Assembly: GCF_007678255.1 (NCBI RefSeq) | Contig: NZ_VEED01000006.1 | Location: 62,001 to 126,000, forward strand | Length of the DNA stretch: 64,000 bases | From: Bacillus sp. X1(2014) | GTDB taxonomy: Bacteria; Bacillota; Bacilli; Bacillales_B; DSM-18226 | Reading direction: 5' to 3' | Part shown: positions 15,435-24,361 of the stretch, piece after piece | Position numbering within the stretch: the first letter of the stretch is position 1 | How the letters are laid out: each line of letters begins with the position of its first letter | The notes under the pieces: generated by a model | What the model saw: the letters and a program-made list of their open reading frames with translations, nothing else | What the model was told of the DNA's origin: nothing | Databases searched by the model: none | Position numbers and translations under genes: made by a program

Positions 15435-16472
15435 CTATTTCTTCGCAGTAACCGTATCAAGCATATGGTCCGCTGCTGTAATCTCCACACCCTTGTAGTA
15501 ATGCTTCACGATCTCCTGATAGTTCTTTCCTTCTTTAGCCATCCCGTTCGCCCCGTACTGGCTCATCCCGACGCCATGGCCAAATCCCTTCGTCGTAATC
15601 ACAATATTGTCGCCCTTGCGCTTCCAGGCAAAGTCAGACGAACGCAGCTCCAGTTTTTCACGTATTTCTATCCCAGATAAGACTTTCCCATTGAAATCGA
15701 CCTTACCCACACGCTTGCCCGCCGTCCGGTCGACAATCTTGCCAATTGTCGATCCTGAACCAAGGTTCACACCAAGCCGTGTTTCAAACTCACGAACGGA
15801 CATCACCTTTTGACTGTTATATTTTGGGGACTTTTTATCCCACGGACTGGATACACTTCTTAGATAAGGGAATTTCCCTTCCCATACGTCTTCCGAATTC
15901 TCTGTATAGCCATTGCCTGTTGAGAAGAACAAGGCATCAATCGGCTTGCCGTCATAGGTCAAAATTTGTCCGGCTGTTGCCCGTACAGCATCTACAATCT
16001 TTTTCTTTTTCCATTCATAATTTGCGCCCCAGTCCCGCCTCTGCTCCGCATCATTCATATAAACCTGGTGGATTACGGTGTCAGTCACCTGAGCACCTTT
16101 TGGAACGCCCAGCGTATCTTTATTAATTAACCGGTTGACGATATACGTTCTCGCTGTTAATGCCTGGGCCTTGAGCGCTTCTTCTTTGAAATCCACGGGC
16201 ATCTCAGCTGCCACTACACCAACGAGGTAATCTTCTAATTGGACACTTTCAATGGTTGATTTCGCAGTCCGGAAAACGGCGACATCTACGGCAGGGTCGG
16301 AAGAAGCCGGCGTAGCCTTTACTTCTTTTGCGGGGGTCTTAGTTAAATCCTCCCCTAACTTTCCGCTCGCGTGATGTTCATCAGAAAACGGTAAAACAAG
16401 GACTGCGGGAATAATCAATGTCAAGGCAATAAGGACTGCTGCTGCTACGACGAATGGTTTGATTTTTATCAT
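15435..16472 (-). CDS. spoIID: Stage II sporulation protein D (septal peptidoglycan lytic transglycosylase)
   Basis: The 345-residue protein has one N-terminal membrane helix (6-27) and an extracytoplasmic SpoIID domain. The catalytic Glu90 is in VVAAEMP; the conserved FFSTGNGYTENSEDVW and GHGVGMSQYGANGMA motifs are present. With SpoIIP and SpoIIM it forms the engulfment complex; SpoIID cleaves glycan strands after SpoIIP removes stem peptides. ATG 16472 follows GGAGGC. It lies downstream of murAA, as in B. subtilis, separated by a terminator and a repeat pair, so it has its own promoter. I could not assign a sigma-E promoter with confidence. Confidence 0.95.
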   Translation of the reverse strand: MIKIKPFVVAAAVLIALTLIIPAVLVLPFSDEHHASGKLGEDLTKTPAKEVKATPASSDPAVDVAVFRTAKSTIESVQLEDYLVGVVAAEMPVDFKEEALKAQALTARTYIVNRLINKDTLGVPKGAQVTDTVIHQVYMNDAEQRRDWGANYEWKKKKIVDAVRATAGQILTYDGKPIDALFFSTGNGYTENSEDVWEGKFPYLRSVSSPWDKKSPKYNSQKVMSVREFETRLGVNLGSGSTIGKIVDRTAGKRVGKVDFNGKVLSGIEIREKLELRSSDFAWKRKGDNIVITTKGFGHGVGMSQYGANGMAKEGKNYQEIVKHYYKGVEITAADHMLDTVTAKK

Positions 16473-16602
16473 GATAGTGCCTCCAGTTTGCAAATTCACA
16501 GCCACACCAAATCATACCAAAGGCGGGATGCGTCTCAATTAATACATATGGAGGCGGACAAGCATTTATTACGGATTTTTCATAAATCTGAACTAAAACA
16601 TA

Positions 16603-16651
16603 GTGTCAGGCACCGCCCGTGGACACATGTCTTTTTCTGGTGCCTGACACC
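16603..16651. repeat. Inverted pair of 13-bp repeats between murAA and spoIID
   Basis: AGTGTCAGGCACC (one mismatch, ending at 16614) and exact GGTGCCTGACACC (16639-16651) face each other across 24 bp containing GTGGACA and ATGTCTTTTT. They can form a long hairpin. Confidence 0.8.
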
Positions 16652-16672
16652 AACCATGACACCACCAAAACG

Positions 16673-16701
16673 CAAAAAAGGCCCGATTCTACATCAGGGC
16701 C
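16673..16701 (-). terminator. Terminator of murAA
   Basis: GGCCC/GGGCC stem (16697-16701 with 16680-16684), 12-nt loop, then seven Ts on the minus strand. Confidence 0.85.
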
Positions 16702-16779
16702 CGTTGTTTTGCGATTGCACGTTATTACTGTATTTTTCCGCCAAACTTGATGCGACGGAGAAATACGATCCATTAAAAT

Positions 16780-18090
16780 CTACGCATTCATATCCGATAC
16801 AAGGTTTTGGACTTCTGTGAACGTTTCGTCTGCTTCGTTGATTCGTTCGATGTCGGCGCCTAGTCTTGCTAGTTTGCCGTGGAAGTCAACATAGCCGCGG
16901 TCTAAGTGTTTCAACTCAGTCACGCGTGTCATGCCTTCAGATACTAAGCCAGTTAAAATCAATGCAGCAGCAGCGCGAAGATCTGTCGCTGATACTTCTG
17001 CACCTTGTAAATTTGAAGAGCCATTTAAAATAACGGAACGGCCTTCAATCTTGATGTCTGCGTTCATGCGGCGGAATTCCTCGACATGCATAAAACGGTT
17101 TTCGAAGACCGTTTCAGTAATCATCGAAGTACCATTAGCACGAAGCAGCAATGCCATCATTTGTGATTGCATATCTGTAGGGAAACCAGGATGCGGCATC
17201 GTCTTGATGTCGACAGCCTTTAAACGATCGGTTCCGATGACACGAACGCCATCTTCTTCCTCACGAATCGTGATACCCATTTCTACCATTTTTGCAATCA
17301 ACGATGATAAATGTTCAGGAACAGCGCCTTTTACCAATACATTACCACCCGTAATCGCTGCGGCCACCATGAAGGTACCAGCTTCGATTCGGTCAGGAAT
17401 AATATTGTGGTCTGCACCAAATAACACATTTACCCCTTCAATACGAAGAGTTCCAGTGCCGGCGCCGCGAACTTTAGCGCCCATTTTGTTCAAGAAATTG
17501 GCAAGATCCACAATTTCTGGTTCTTTTGCCACGTTCTCAATAATTGTCGTACCAACCGCAAGAGTGGCAGCCATCATAATATTTTCAGTGGCTCCAACAC
17601 TTGGGAAGTCTAAATAAATCTTCGCACCTTGTAAGCGGCCGTTAACTTCCGCTTCAATAAAACCGTTGCCTACCTTAACCGTTGCTCCCATGGCTTCAAA
17701 GCCCTTGAGATGCTGATCGATAGGACGGGATCCAATTGCACAGCCACCCGGTAAAGCCACACGAGCACGGCCATTACGAGCGAGTAATGATCCCATGACA
17801 AGCACAGACGCACGCATTTTTCGAACGTATTCGAATGGCGCCTCATCTTTTAACGCTGTGGATGCATCTACTACGACTGTATTGTTTTCAAACGACACTT
17901 CAGCATTTAGATTGCGTAAAACTTCATTAATTGTGTATACATCGGAGAGTGTAGGTACATCACGTAATACACTTTTTCCGTCACTTGCTAATAATGTTGC
18001 AGCGAGTACAGGCAGAACGGCATTTTTTGCGCCTTCAACTTTAACCGTTCCATCAAGCCTTTTTCCGCCGCGGACGATAATCTTTTCCAA
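16780..18090 (-). CDS. murAA: UDP-N-acetylglucosamine 1-carboxyvinyltransferase MurA
   Basis: The 436-residue EPSP-synthase-fold enzyme transfers enolpyruvate from PEP to UDP-GlcNAc, the first committed step of peptidoglycan synthesis. It is cytoplasmic. The catalytic Cys117 lies in [11 protein letters not shown], so a fosfomycin-sensitive type is expected. The substrate Lys22 and Asn23 are in EGAKNAV. The TTG start at 18090 is 7 nt after GGAGGGG. It follows ywmB with a 32-bp gap, as in B. subtilis. Confidence 0.97.
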   Translation of the reverse strand: MEKIIVRGGKRLDGTVKVEGAKNAVLPVLAATLLASDGKSVLRDVPTLSDVYTINEVLRNLNAEVSFENNTVVVDASTALKDEAPFEYVRKMRASVLVMGSLLARNGRARVALPGGCAIGSRPIDQHLKGFEAMGATVKVGNGFIEAEVNGRLQGAKIYLDFPSVGATENIMMAATLAVGTTIIENVAKEPEIVDLANFLNKMGAKVRGAGTGTLRIEGVNVLFGADHNIIPDRIEAGTFMVAAAITGGNVLVKGAVPEHLSSLIAKMVEMGITIREEEDGVRVIGTDRLKAVDIKTMPHPGFPTDMQSQMMALLLRANGTSMITETVFENRFMHVEEFRRMNADIKIEGRSVILNGSSNLQGAEVSATDLRAAAALILTGLVSEGMTRVTELKHLDRGYVDFHGKLARLGADIERINEADETFTEVQNLVSDMNA

Positions 18091-18122
18091 GAGTATTCCC
18101 CTCCGCGTCCATTTTCTCTATA

Positions 18123-18902
18123 TTAATATTCAATCGTAATGATTGGTGTGCCAACTACGATGGTAGTCTTAGTGCCCAATCCTTCGGAGCGTATGCCAAT
18201 TTGTAAATTCATGTTCTCTCGTTGATTCTCTATGGAGCCTGTAAACATCGGCGAATTGGCCGAAACAGACATGAAAGTCTCCTCTTTTAACGCTTCGATT
18301 TCTTTCGCTTTAAATCTTGACATCATTTGATTCATAGTCTTAGGTAAAGACTTATCAATCTTATCACCGACTGTACCTTTCATACAAGAGAAAACTGTTG
18401 GTTTTCCTCGAAATATGTCAGTTAGCCTAGTTTTAAATTGACTGGTGGTGAAAAAGGCCTTTGTCGCCGAATTCCATTCCTTACCAGAGATACTATATAC
18501 TATATACGCATTAACAGGTTGTTTTGTGTGGGTTGCCATAATTTGAAGCATTTCTTTGTGGTGTTTTGATGTTGGAGATACTGCTGTGACTTCCCATTTT
18601 TGGCTGGTATTTTTCACAGACCATTCCCAATCAGGAAACTTAGCTTGAAGCTTTTTAGCATAGTCCTTAACTTCCTGCTCACTTTTCATGTCATTTAAAT
18701 GCTCTCTTGCATAAAAAGTCCATTCATCGAGCAAAATATTTTCGGCTTGTAATATCGAGCCGATTTTTATTAAGTCCATTTCTTTTTTAAAGATAGAACT
18801 AGTCCCGCCGCCATTTGCTTCACTTGTTTGGTTCCCCATAACAACCAAGATTAAACTTATTATGATAACTACGCTCAAAAGGATCTGACTCTTTCTCTTC
18901 AT
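18123..18902 (-). CDS. ywmB: YwmB family protein (TATA-box-binding-like fold)
   Basis: The 259 residues begin with an N-terminal hydrophobic segment (7-24, [16 protein letters not shown]), either signal or anchor, followed by an extracytoplasmic domain. The order ywzB-ywmB-murAA and the C-terminal [22 protein letters not shown] fit B. subtilis YwmB (DUF1779). Function is unknown; the constant link to murAA suggests a wall-related role, which is inference. AAGGGGGAG precedes the ATG. Confidence 0.88.
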   Translation of the reverse strand: MKRKSQILLSVVIIISLILVVMGNQTSEANGGGTSSIFKKEMDLIKIGSILQAENILLDEWTFYAREHLNDMKSEQEVKDYAKKLQAKFPDWEWSVKNTSQKWEVTAVSPTSKHHKEMLQIMATHTKQPVNAYIVYSISGKEWNSATKAFFTTSQFKTRLTDIFRGKPTVFSCMKGTVGDKIDKSLPKTMNQMMSRFKAKEIEALKEETFMSVSANSPMFTGSIENQRENMNLQIGIRSEGLGTKTTIVVGTPIITIEY

Positions 18903-19071
18903 CTCTACTCCCCCTTACTACCATTGTTACCAGGTAGAGGAGTAGCATACTTGGGAAATGTCGTCACTTTTAGACAAGTTCTATGCTTTGATGTTATTTT
19001 TCCACACAAAGACGATTGTACTCAATTTCTGAACAAATAGAAACATGTATGAAGACCTAAATTTTTTCCAA

Positions 19072-19314
19072 TTAGCTATTTTGCATAATCAAAGGCAGCT
19101 GCCTCGACCATTGGAGATAATCAAGGAAAAAGTTACTAACAGATGAACCAATGATTATGGCTAATAATATGTAAAGTAACCGCGCCTGAAATACGTGTCC
19201 TGCTTTCAGCAATTGATCCAAACGAATCGCTTGCAAGGCCCACCAGGAAACCGCTATAAAAATTAAATGTGATACAATACTTAACAAAGCCATTTGCCCA
19301 AAATCATTTATCAT
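19072..19314 (-). CDS. ywzB: YwzB, DUF1146 small membrane protein
   Basis: The 80-residue protein has two hydrophobic segments (ALLSIVSHLIFIAVSWWAL and ARLLYILLAIIIGSSVSNFF). DUF1146 proteins normally lie just downstream of atpC in Bacillus; here the gene is about 31 kb from atpC. ATG 19314 is 6 nt after GGGGG; an upstream start at 19335 would include the ribosome site. It is probably the first gene of a ywzB-ywmB-murAA unit, although 169 bp separate it from ywmB. Confidence 0.88.
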   Translation of the reverse strand: MINDFGQMALLSIVSHLIFIAVSWWALQAIRLDQLLKAGHVFQARLLYILLAIIIGSSVSNFFLDYLQWSRQLPLIMQNS

Positions 19315-19410
19315 CCTAGACCCCCTTTTTTTCACACATTGTTTATTCTATCACAAACTTCGCCTTTATAGTTTCCTTTTCTATCCATTTTTAAAAAAAT
19401 GTTTTTATAA

Positions 19411-19450
19411 TAAAAAATTCGCCCTCCACTGCATTTTTAGAAGGCGAATT
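19411..19450 (-). terminator. Terminator of the 19505-19687 gene
   Basis: AATTCGCC/GGCGAATT stem, long loop, then a T run on the minus strand. Confidence 0.75.
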
Positions 19451-19504
19451 CAATTTGGCCAGCTGATACGACCTCGTTTTCTAATTCCATGCAACGATTC
19501 AAAA

Positions 19505-19687
19505 CTAATTTACCTGATTCCAAACCTTGCCGATGTTTAATGGTACATATACTTTCTCACCGTGTATTTGCTTGTGAACGATTGGATTTTCAAAGTTAGC
19601 CTCAAGATACTGTTCCTTTCGCATTTTGCGTCGTGCTCGAACGTTCCCTCCAAAAAAATCAGCCAAGTTCACTTTTGAAATTTTCAT
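19505..19687 (-). CDS. Small hypothetical protein, 60 residues
   Basis: MKISKVNLADFFGG is followed by a basic segment (RARRKMRKEQ) and a C-terminus ending KVYVPLNIGKVWNQVN. I do not recognise it. ATG 19687 has AAGGGGG about 8 nt upstream. It lies 71 bp downstream of the YflT-like gene and may share its sigma-B promoter, although a hairpin lies between them. Confidence 0.6.
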   Translation of the reverse strand: MKISKVNLADFFGGNVRARRKMRKEQYLEANFENPIVHKQIHGEKVYVPLNIGKVWNQVN

Positions 19688-19721
19688 CACCTTTCCCCCT
19701 TTCAATTTGTTGTATGTAAGA

Positions 19722-19749
19722 GGGAACAAAAGGAAATCCTTTTGTTCCC
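19722..19749 (-). terminator. Perfect 13-bp hairpin between two small stress genes
   Basis: GGGAACAAAAGGA pairs with TCCTTTTGTTCCC around a 2-base centre. There is no T run on the minus strand, so it may be a processing or stability hairpin rather than a terminator. Confidence 0.5.
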
Positions 19750-19758
19750 CGCTTTAAT

Positions 19759-20079
19759 TTATTTTGCAGCTACTACCATGACTCGTCCTCGGTCTAATTC
19801 TTTTTCAAATTGTTGCGCTTCAGTATCGGATAATCCTAGAGATTCCATTTTAGAACGGAGCTCGTCCCCGCGGGAACGAAAAACATTTGCGATTGAATCA
19901 AAGAAGCCTTGTTCGTTTACCCCGATCTCATTGGTATCAAGCGCCTCCGACAAATCCTCGGAACGTTCTTTGCCGTGAGCCAATAAGTAAACCTCATCTT
20001 TCGTGAACCCTTGATTTAATAATTGTTCAATTTCTTGTTTGGCTTGAAGACCATTCTCCACTAGTTTAACTTGTCTCAT
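19759..20079 (-). CDS. General stress protein, YflT (GSP17M) family
   Basis: The 106 residues show the YflT-domain pattern: VKLVENGLQAKQEIEQLLNQGF, DEVYLLAHGKERSEDL, EQGFFDSIANVFRSRGDELR, ELDRGRVMVVA. YflT-domain proteins are heat- and sigma-B-induced soluble proteins of unknown biochemical function. A sigma-B-type promoter lies at 20145-20168 and AGGAGG precedes the ATG. A second YflT-domain protein with a glycine-zipper insert is encoded at 38483. Confidence 0.88.
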   Translation of the reverse strand: MRQVKLVENGLQAKQEIEQLLNQGFTKDEVYLLAHGKERSEDLSEALDTNEIGVNEQGFFDSIANVFRSRGDELRSKMESLGLSDTEAQQFEKELDRGRVMVVAAK

Positions 20080-20144
20080 TCTAACTACCTCCTAAATAAA
20101 TTTCGTTAGTAAGTTGAAATGCTACGTGATGTTAATTGGGTGTA

Positions 20145-20168
20145 TAACCCTTTTTTAAGAATTGAAAC
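20145..20168 (-). promoter_or_regulatory. Sigma-B promoter, YflT-like gene
   Basis: GTTTCA-N12-GGGTTA on the minus strand, 66 bp before the start codon. Confidence 0.75.
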
Positions 20169-20245
20169 CTTTTATTTTAAAATAGCAATAAGTCTAGTTT
20201 TTCTATACAACGCTAAACCTCTCCTTTCCCAAATAATTACTATTG

Positions 20246-20719
20246 TCAATACGATGAATTGCCATGCAAGTGTAGAAGTTCATCCACGGTTTGAATTCGT
20301 TTATCACCTCTAACGTCATCCTTCGGGGTTGAAAATGATTGATCTGCATGAAGTGGGATTGTTTCTTTCTCCAGTTTTTCTTGTGCATCTACTGTTCGTT
20401 TAGCATATGGAAGGACTACCAACCTTTCATAGGAAATATTTTCTCCTGTGTCTACACAAACCCCATACGTTCCGTTCAAGATTTTTTCTAACGCCTCATT
20501 AACTTCTTCTAATGTCCTTTTTGCATTCTCAATTAACATCATTTGTTTTTCTCTTTCAGCTAATTCTGTGGCAGTATCAGCAAAGTGATTATCATTACTG
20601 GTTAACTCCCCAGAGTCCTCGAAGGATAACGGTTGGTTGGATGCTAACAATTGAAGTGTATCGGACTTGATTTGTTCCAATTTCCCCTTAAAATGCATCA
20701 GATCTTTTTCAGACAACAT
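20246..20719 (-). CDS. DksA/TraR-family protein with degenerate zinc finger (YteA/YocK-like)
   Basis: The 157-residue protein has an N-terminal coiled coil (about 1-85, including ATELAEREKQMMLIENAKRT) and a C-terminal TraR-type finger. The finger GTYGVCVDTGENISYERL...PYAKRTV keeps only one Cys, where canonical DksA has four, so zinc binding is unlikely. In B. subtilis YocK is a sigma-B-controlled relative. Binding in the RNA polymerase secondary channel is inferred from the family. A sigma-B-type promoter is at 20755-20781 and GGGAGG precedes the ATG. Confidence 0.85.
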   Translation of the reverse strand: MLSEKDLMHFKGKLEQIKSDTLQLLASNQPLSFEDSGELTSNDNHFADTATELAEREKQMMLIENAKRTLEEVNEALEKILNGTYGVCVDTGENISYERLVVLPYAKRTVDAQEKLEKETIPLHADQSFSTPKDDVRGDKRIQTVDELLHLHGNSSY

Positions 20720-20754
20720 GGATTTTTTCCTCCCTTTCTTTTCTTAACAGGTAG

Positions 20755-20781
20755 TTACCCTTTAACATGAAATTCTAAAAC
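20755..20781 (-). promoter_or_regulatory. Sigma-B promoter, DksA-like gene
   Basis: GTTTTA-N15-GGGTAA on the minus strand, 36 bp before the start codon. Confidence 0.75.
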
Positions 20782-20811
20782 TCTCGAAAAGAATGTTTTT
20801 ATCAAAAAAAT

Positions 20812-20836
20812 GTTTGTCCTTAAAATTATCGGGTAT
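20812..20836 (+). promoter_or_regulatory. Sigma-B promoter, GlsB-like gene
   Basis: GTTTGT-N13-GGGTAT, 48 bp before the start codon. It is divergent from the promoter at 20755-20781. Confidence 0.8.
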
Positions 20837-20883
20837 TTAAATTAACAAGATTGATAAATACAATTTGAAAGGGATGAATTTTC

Positions 20884-21138
20884 ATGGGATTTATTTGGTC
20901 ATTAATTATCGGAGGAATCATCGGGTGGTTAGGAGGTCTCGTCATTGGACGTGATATTCCAGGAGGTGTCATTGGAAATATCATCGCCGGATTTATTGGT
21001 GCCTTTCTTGGTTCACTTCTATTAGGCGATTGGGGTCCTGAAGTCGGAGGATTTTATCTGATTCCGGCCATCATTGGTGCGATTCTTCTTACATTAATTG
21101 TCGGCTTCCTTATGAAAAGTATGAAGCGGACAGCTTAA
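20884..21138 (+). CDS. GlsB/YeaQ/YmgE family membrane protein
   Basis: The 84-residue protein is a Gly-rich three-helix membrane protein (FIWSLIIGGIIGWLGGLVIG, GNIIAGFIGAFLGSLLLG, IPAIIGAILLTLIVGFLM). The family is often annotated transglycosylase-associated without enzymatic evidence, and members are commonly stress-induced. GGGATG precedes the ATG. The sigma-B-type promoter at 20812 and its own terminator make it a single-gene stress unit. Confidence 0.92.
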   Translation: MGFIWSLIIGGIIGWLGGLVIGRDIPGGVIGNIIAGFIGAFLGSLLLGDWGPEVGGFYLIPAIIGAILLTLIVGFLMKSMKRTA

Positions 21139-21156
21139 TTAATATGTTCACTCAGG

Positions 21157-21186
21157 GAGACTGCCGAGACACGCAGTCTCTTTTTA
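21157..21186 (+). terminator. Terminator of the GlsB-like gene
   Basis: Perfect GAGACTGC/GCAGTCTC stem, 8-nt loop, TTTTTA tail. Confidence 0.92.
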
Positions 21187-21200
21187 TGTTTTTCCACAAG

Positions 21201-21227
21201 AAAAAAACACCTCGAAAAACAAGGTGC
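21201..21227 (-). terminator. Terminator of the cls-amylase unit
   Basis: CACCT/AGGTG stem with AT-rich loop, then seven Ts on the minus strand, 15 bp after the amylase stop. Confidence 0.85.
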
Positions 21228-21245
21228 TTCTGGTCTGACTCTATT

Positions 21246-22712
21246 TTAAAATAGCTCCTCTTCGGGTAGTGCCCATACTGACACACTGCCGCCGTTAACA
21301 AGGAAAGTGGCAAATCCATCATCTTCAATTTCAATATGCTCGTCTTTAGTTCCCGTGAGGTCCACCCAAACTTCCCCTGCCCGCTCTTCACCGACAAACA
21401 TTCTTTTTTCACCATCGTCCTGATTAGAAATGAGGACAGCACAGCCTGAACCTTCCAGTTCCTTCAGGCCACGACGAACCCAGCCAATCAAATTGGGATC
21501 ATCGAAATAATCTTCTTGTTCACCATAAGCTTTTTTATCACGAGCAAACAGGAGCGGATCGATTGCTTCTTTTTTTCCTTCTATTGGTTCCTCTCCTCCA
21601 ATGCCTAAATAATCTCCATAAAATATACATGGATGACCATCTTTGCGAAGGAGAATAAGCGCATAAGCAGGCTGCTTAAACCAATCCTCTACCCAGGATT
21701 CAAGGGCTTCGCCTGGCTGGGTGTCATGATTATCCACAAAAGTTACCGCATGTTTTGGATTCGCTTGAACCAAAGTATCATCGAAAATCGTGGTCAGATC
21801 AAAATCAGCTCCAGCTTTTGATGCTTCATGGAATTTATAATGAAGGGGAACGTCAAAAATCTGGAGCTTGTACTCGACATTTTCCAAAAACGTTTGGCAT
21901 GCAGAAAGCTCCGGAACCCAAAATTCACCTAGAAAATAAAAGTCGTCTCCTCGCTGCTTCCTAATTTCATCGATAAATTTTTTAATAAAATGATAATCAA
22001 TATGTTTTATCGCGTCTAAGCGGTACCCGCTGCATTTTAATGTATCAGCAAGCCAGTTTCCCCACTGAATCATTTCCTTCTGTACCTCTGGATGATGGTA
22101 ATCAATATTTGCAAACATTAAATAATCGTAATTACCAAATTCATCATCGACATTGTCATTCCATTCTTTACCGTCTCCGACAATCCGAAAAATTCCGGTT
22201 TTCTCCGTTTTTGCATCATAGTCAATGCCGTTAAAATGTTCAAATCCCCATTTGAAAGCTGAGTACTTGTCCTTTCGGTTGGGAAACGTGAATTTGGTAA
22301 ACCCCTCTATTTCAAACGGCTCAGAAATCTCTTCTGTTCGGTCTTCCTGGCTCACTTCAATGACTTGAAATTGCTCCGTTTCATCCGCACCGCCTTTATG
22401 ATTCATGACCACATCTACATAAACATGAATCCCCTGATCAGACAATGCATCAATCGCGTCTTGTAATTCCTGCTTCGTTCCATACTTCGTGCGGACTGTC
22501 CCCTTTTGATCAAATTCACCCAAATCATAAAGATCGTATACTCCATAGCCCGTATCTTCTGCCGATTGACCTTTCGTTACGGGCGGAATCCACACTGAAT
22601 CGATTCCTTTCCTTTTCAGTTCAGGCGCGCTCTCTTTCAGGCGTTTCCAATGTGCCCCGTCTGCTTCAATATGCCACTCAAAAAATTGCATCATCGTATG
22701 GTTTCGTTTCAT
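21246..22712 (-). CDS. Cytoplasmic alpha-amylase (GH13)
   Basis: The 488 residues have the four GH13 regions: DVVMNH (100-105), YRLDAIKH with nucleophile Asp233, LGEFW with acid/base Glu263, and FVDNHD with Asp330. The overall sequence (HTMMQFFEWH, SVWIPPVTKG) is like the liquefying Bacillus amylases, but there is no signal peptide, so it should act inside the cell on glycogen or imported maltodextrins. AAGGGGGGAAAA precedes the ATG. It starts 27 bp after cls, so the two are probably co-transcribed from the sigma-B-type promoter ahead of cls. Confidence 0.94.
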   Translation of the reverse strand: MKRNHTMMQFFEWHIEADGAHWKRLKESAPELKRKGIDSVWIPPVTKGQSAEDTGYGVYDLYDLGEFDQKGTVRTKYGTKQELQDAIDALSDQGIHVYVDVVMNHKGGADETEQFQVIEVSQEDRTEEISEPFEIEGFTKFTFPNRKDKYSAFKWGFEHFNGIDYDAKTEKTGIFRIVGDGKEWNDNVDDEFGNYDYLMFANIDYHHPEVQKEMIQWGNWLADTLKCSGYRLDAIKHIDYHFIKKFIDEIRKQRGDDFYFLGEFWVPELSACQTFLENVEYKLQIFDVPLHYKFHEASKAGADFDLTTIFDDTLVQANPKHAVTFVDNHDTQPGEALESWVEDWFKQPAYALILLRKDGHPCIFYGDYLGIGGEEPIEGKKEAIDPLLFARDKKAYGEQEDYFDDPNLIGWVRRGLKELEGSGCAVLISNQDDGEKRMFVGEERAGEVWVDLTGTKDEHIEIEDDGFATFLVNGGSVSVWALPEEELF

Positions 22713-22739
22713 GATTTTCCCCCCTTTTTCCTGGCCATT

Positions 22740-24239
22740 TTATAAAACTCCCGAAAATAGACGTGCAAAGGATTCCTTTACCTTTTCAGTGAATCGCCTT
22801 TTATAAAATTCCACTGGGCGGATTCTCAGGCAATCCTTCAAGTCTTCCTGATAATGAGTTACTAGGTCTTGGGTGGATTCCGTCCCAATTAAAAATAAAT
22901 TCACCTCAAAATTGAGACGAAAGCTGCGCATATCCATATTTGCTGTACCAATCGTGGCGAGATCCCCATCCACAATCATCACCTTCTTATGAAGGAATCC
23001 CTTTTGGTACGCATAAACCTCGACCCCGGCACGCAGCAATTCCGGTAAATAGGAACGCGTCGCATATTGGGTGAGAAAACCATCATTGGTGTCAGGCACC
23101 ATGATTCGTATCTGAATCCCTTTATGAGCGGCAATCCGCAGTGCGGTTCGAATCGCTGGATTGGGGACGAAGTACGGTGATGCTATCCAAATGGATTTCG
23201 TTGCACAGGAGATCATCGCATAATAATGGTCACTCATCCGTTTGGTTTCCGGTCCGGTGGCGACGACATGAACAAGACCCTCCCCGGAAGCAGGGATTGG
23301 TTTCATATAGCGTTCATCCGTCACCAGCATTTCCCCGCTCACATACCTCCAATCTAATAAAAACACAGCATGCAAGGTTTGAACCGCTTCCCCTTCAAGA
23401 AGGACATGAGTGTCACACCAGAATCCAAAATTCTCGTCTTCACCAAGATATTCGACTCCGATATTCAGACCGCCGACAAATCCAACCTTTCCGTCAATAA
23501 CAATGATTTTACGATGATTCCGAAAGTTAAACTTTTGATTAATCAGGCCGCTTTTTAATGGTAAAAAGGGCAGGACCTTAATTCCTGCATCCTTCATTCT
23601 TTTTATAGCGACGTTTGAAAGGGTAATACTTCCCACCGCGTCGTACATCAAACGAACTTCTACCCCTTCTTGCACTTTATCGATCAAGATGTCGATGATC
23701 TCATTTCCTAGCCGGTCATCTCGGAAGATGTAATATTCGAGATGGATAAAGTCCTTAGCATCGCTCAATGCCTTTTTGATTTCACGGAACGTTTCTTTGC
23801 CATTTTTTAAAATTTGGGTGTGAGTATTGGAATTCGTTGGTGTAGCGGTCGCCCGATCCAAATAGTGAGTAAAATGATGCTGGTGATAATTTAATTGGGA
23901 AAAATCGATCTTTTCCTTTTTTTGGCTCATTCTTTCAAACACTTCACGGTCCGTGATGCGCTTACTTTTAAAAAGATAGCCTTTTAATAATAATTGTCCC
24001 GAATAGACATAAATGATATAGCCGAGGATTGGAAGGAACACCAAAATATAAATCCATAAAAGCGTGTTTTGTGCGGTCCGATTTTCAAGCATTAATGAAA
24101 ATACGGTGATCAAGATCATTCCCCCGTAGAGTGCGATGGAAATCAGTTTCGACAGGAACGGAACGTTTGTAAAAAACACTAAATAGGCTAACGCAAACAT
24201 TAAAATGATAAAGACCAATTCCATTCTCCGTGTTTTCAT
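22740..24239 (-). CDS. cls: Cardiolipin synthase (two HKD phospholipase-D motifs)
   Basis: The 499-residue membrane enzyme condenses phosphatidylglycerol to cardiolipin. Two N-terminal membrane helices (about 8-27 and 34-50, plus 58-80) precede two PLD domains. The HKD motifs are H242/K244/D249 in NHRKIIVIDG and H417/K419/D424 in LHKKVMIVDG, each followed by the usual Gly-rich turn. The 13-bp repeat lies in frame at 23088-23100 and encodes residues VPDT (381-384). It is first gene of a unit with the amylase, with a candidate sigma-B promoter at 24285-24309. Confidence 0.95.
   Translation of the reverse strand: MKTRRMELVFIILMFALAYLVFFTNVPFLSKLISIALYGGMILITVFSLMLENRTAQNTLLWIYILVFLPILGYIIYVYSGQLLLKGYLFKSKRITDREVFERMSQKKEKIDFSQLNYHQHHFTHYLDRATATPTNSNTHTQILKNGKETFREIKKALSDAKDFIHLEYYIFRDDRLGNEIIDILIDKVQEGVEVRLMYDAVGSITLSNVAIKRMKDAGIKVLPFLPLKSGLINQKFNFRNHRKIIVIDGKVGFVGGLNIGVEYLGEDENFGFWCDTHVLLEGEAVQTLHAVFLLDWRYVSGEMLVTDERYMKPIPASGEGLVHVVATGPETKRMSDHYYAMISCATKSIWIASPYFVPNPAIRTALRIAAHKGIQIRIMVPDTNDGFLTQYATRSYLPELLRAGVEVYAYQKGFLHKKVMIVDGDLATIGTANMDMRSFRLNFEVNLFLIGTESTQDLVTHYQEDLKDCLRIRPVEFYKRRFTEKVKESFARLFSGVL
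23088..23100. repeat. 13-bp dispersed repeat inside cls
   Basis: Exact GGTGTCAGGCACC on the plus strand. On the coding strand it reads ATG GTG CCT GAC ACC, encoding MVPDT, with no visible frame disturbance. Confidence 0.8.
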
Positions 24240-24284
24240 AGCATCGTTCTCCCCATAAATTTATCAAGATACCCTAATGGGGTA

Positions 24285-24309
24285 ATACCCAATTTTCCAT
24301 AGTTTAATC
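24285..24309 (-). promoter_or_regulatory. Candidate sigma-B promoter, cls-amylase
   Basis: GATTAA-N13-GGGTAT on the minus strand, 46 bp before cls. The -35 differs from GTTTAA at one base. Confidence 0.6.
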
Positions 24310-24321
24310 ATCCAGCTCATA

Positions 24322-24361
24322 AAAAAAGGGTGCCTGACACCCAAATGGGGTGTCAGGCACC
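24322..24361 (-). terminator. Terminator of rsbM built from two 13-bp repeats
   Basis: Exact inverted copies GGTGCCTGACACC (24329-24341) and GGTGTCAGGCACC (24349-24361) form a 13-bp stem with a 7-nt loop, followed on the minus strand by seven Ts. The stem begins at the third base of the rsbM stop codon. Confidence 0.88.

Noticed and set aside
16931..17617. 228-codon plus-strand ORF opposite murAA
   Set aside because: It lies wholly inside a conserved gene and has no recognisable sequence or ribosome site.
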